A stretch of 64,000 bases of DNA from Caprella mutica (lineage: Eukaryota > Arthropoda > Malacostraca > Amphipoda > Caprellidae): assembly GCA_947561585.1 (NCBI GenBank), contig CANNZV010001106.1, positions 62,001 through 126,000 of the forward strand. Direction: 5' to 3'. Shown here piece by piece: positions 61,901 to 64,000 of the stretch; position 1 is the stretch's first letter, and each line of letters starts with the position of its first letter. The notes beneath the pieces are model-generated. The model had not been told where the DNA came from, searched no databases, and worked only from the letters and a program-made list of their open reading frames with translations. A program made the translations under genes and the position numbers.

Positions 61901-64000
61901 GTATAGGGTTGAAAAAAGGTTCTTGGACTCGTTACTTTTACGACCTACTGTAAAATGTGTTTTTAAATGCTATTTTAATATGCTACAGAGAAACAGATAC
62001 AGAGTGACCCTAAAATATTTATCGATAGAAATAAATGAAATTAAACAAATCTAGAACAATATAATAATACGGTAATTTAGCAGTACATTAAAAACCATAG
62101 TAAGAGATCAAATTATAAAATTTAGACCCTAGTTTCATGCGCTATTGTTAGATGGATTCTATGTTCAAATTGTTCCTATATTTTAGTTTAAAAATCATAA
62201 TGATAATAATTGAAATTTTACCTAGTTGCATGTAATTCTTAAGCAATGTTTGTGCTCTCAATAATATATACATAGATAAAACGGGAAACTGTCAAATAGA
62301 AATTTAGGATATATGAAAAATCTCTAACTTCATATATGTGCAACAATAAAGTATTTAACCGAATCATAAATCCAAATAGTAAGTGATTTGACGAAATGGA
62401 TTTTTTTAATTTCTATTATTTTCATGTCTTACAAATTTGTCGCCGTCTACCCAATCCAATTCCAAAATATCTACATACATTAAAATTAGTAATGTTTTTA
62501 TTAAAGGGAAAGTGTAAACTGTGAATGAATTATAATACAGACACTTCTCTTTTGACTGTATACATATTTTTTGTACCGGATGATGGGTACTTTCTTATTT
62601 GGCATATACGGATTATTTAATTCTCAGAAACCAAAAATATTTTTATGGAAGCACCCGTAAATTTTTTATAAAATCTGAATAAAATTTAACCCTCTTTTCA
62701 ATACATAATTTGTATATAATTTTGCATTATTATTGAGTAAATAAAAGCAATTTTTGTAAAAATCATAATTTTCCATTCAATTGTTATTATCTTTATTGTT
62801 TGGTAGAAGCATTATATTTTGTGAATCAATATTCCGTTTGCATTGATATAAATTTTGCAGTGAAAGGTTAAGATGAAGGTCAAGGCTTTGTTGTTCTCTA
62901 GGTGGCGCTGTCCTGAAGAGGCTATCATGTTCATCAGTTTCGTAAGCTCCCAGGGGTTTGCCGCAACGCTACATTGTGATTTATCACCTCTTATGGTATT
63001 TTTATGCTACCTAATTTTCTACCGGGACTTGATATTTTAGTAAAGCAATCTCTTCATGAATTTATCATTTCTGGGCGACTATCTTGGATATTTTCGGGAA
63101 TGAATATAAATGTCAAAGCGAAATGTCAAGCAGCTGAAATAAAAAGATGGTCTTGAAAGAAAGTGTTTTTGTAGAAGAGAATGAACTGTTTTTTTTAGAG
63201 TTTCTTTAGATTAACAAAGTAACTTTGCAAAAGATCTTCACGGTTACATTATACTGAGACCAGAAGAACTACTATAGAGCAATGAATACGTTTACTGAAG
63301 ATTTGAAACATCTGCAACACAACTAAAATTTCATTTTCAAAAAATTCCACACCACAAAATTTATTCTCTTCTCCCCAATTTTAACCATGCCATAGAATTA
63401 ATTGATATTCTTCCATTCAGAGGCTGAAAAAGAAATAGATTAGTTCAGAAAAAGAAATCATTGAAGTGTCACATTGTAATTCCACCATTGTGACACCAAG
63501 AGTTACCTACAAAGAATGTCAGTGTTCGAATTCATCACTTTACTTGTGGCTGTCAAAGGCTCTTTGTTCGAAAATAAAAGAGTTTTCAGTGCACCTCCGC
63601 AGATAAATTCAAAAGGCGCAATTTGAATGATAATATAGAGGATCTTTATTAAAGGTTGACACAGTAGTAACAGTGTATGGAGTGCAGAGTATTAGAGTGA
63701 TCAAGAAAATAAAAAAGAGATATTCAAGTTCCCACGAAACTTTTCATTATTTTTTTTGTCCAAAACGCATCATAGGTTTTTAACAAAAAAGTGTAATTTT
63801 AATTGGTATATAAAATTATAATGCTTATTTTCTTAAATGATGGAAACTAACCTTTCTATGACGCAATAAGAATTTTATCAATGATGTTTTCAAGACAATT
63901 TATTAGCAGGCTTCTTATTTAATTGAATTTTCTTATTATTTGAGGAAGGTATGGGAAAATTTTGTATTATTCAAAAAGTAATCTTTTTATAATATTATAG
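58966..64000. other. AT-rich noncoding DNA, one inverted repeat
   Basis: No intact gene. 61230-61515 is less AT-rich and contains an imperfect inverted repeat, GGCCTATGGCTTAC (61457-61469) facing GTAAGCCATGGGTGGCC (61493-61509). 62870-62975 is another less AT-rich patch. Frames at 60966-61178 and 61866-62054 are short, without domains, and read as chance. Confidence 0.5.

Overview
The window looks like noncoding nuclear DNA from an arthropod, most likely an insect. The evidence is its very high A+T content, mariner/Tc1-type transposons with TA target duplications, a 5'-truncated non-LTR retrotransposon, Helitron-type elements with TC...CTAG ends and many minisatellites. The species cannot be named from the sequence. 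No intact host gene, rRNA, tRNA or CRISPR array was found. Apart from frames created by tandem repeats, open reading frames are short and show no recognisable domain. Only two stretches have convincing protein homology, and both are broken transposon genes: a mariner-like transposase (minus strand, 11695-12449) and a reverse transcriptase fragment (minus strand, 25010-25903).

Layout. 1-11 kb: AT-rich DNA with a 29-30 bp minisatellite at the left edge, a (CA)n tract, the best copy of a palindromic MITE (3763-3952) and a 44-copy 19-bp minisatellite (9842-10679). 11.5-15 kb: a deleted DD37D mariner, a pyrimidine-rich 15-bp array and a 24-bp array. 17-26 kb: dispersed repeats, two TA-flanked DNA transposons of 1035 and 1335 bp, an AAGGTCA-rich repeat, a 20-bp array and the LINE fragment. 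26-41 kb: mostly featureless, with the 24-bp array (30985-32395) that gives a spurious 388-codon frame, a foldback element and more MITE copies. 41-58 kb: the densest part, with MITE copies, three Helitron-like elements (one nested inside a MITE copy), pairs of dispersed repeats and four further large tandem arrays. 58-64 kb: a GAGTCA-rich patch, then little.

The main theme is one palindromic TA-flanked MITE family with terminal GGGTAA. It has at least twelve full, half or decayed copies, and at least two of them break at or near the palindrome centre. The other theme is tandem arrays, some with higher-order structure. Array periods that are multiples of three create long open frames that should not be read as genes. 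I found nothing I could honestly call a new gene-based system. The strongest leads are the central-breakage pattern of the MITE, the nested Helitron with a textbook 3' end, the seven-site array in the 1335-bp transposon, and two dispersed families rich in nuclear-receptor-like or AP-1-like motifs.
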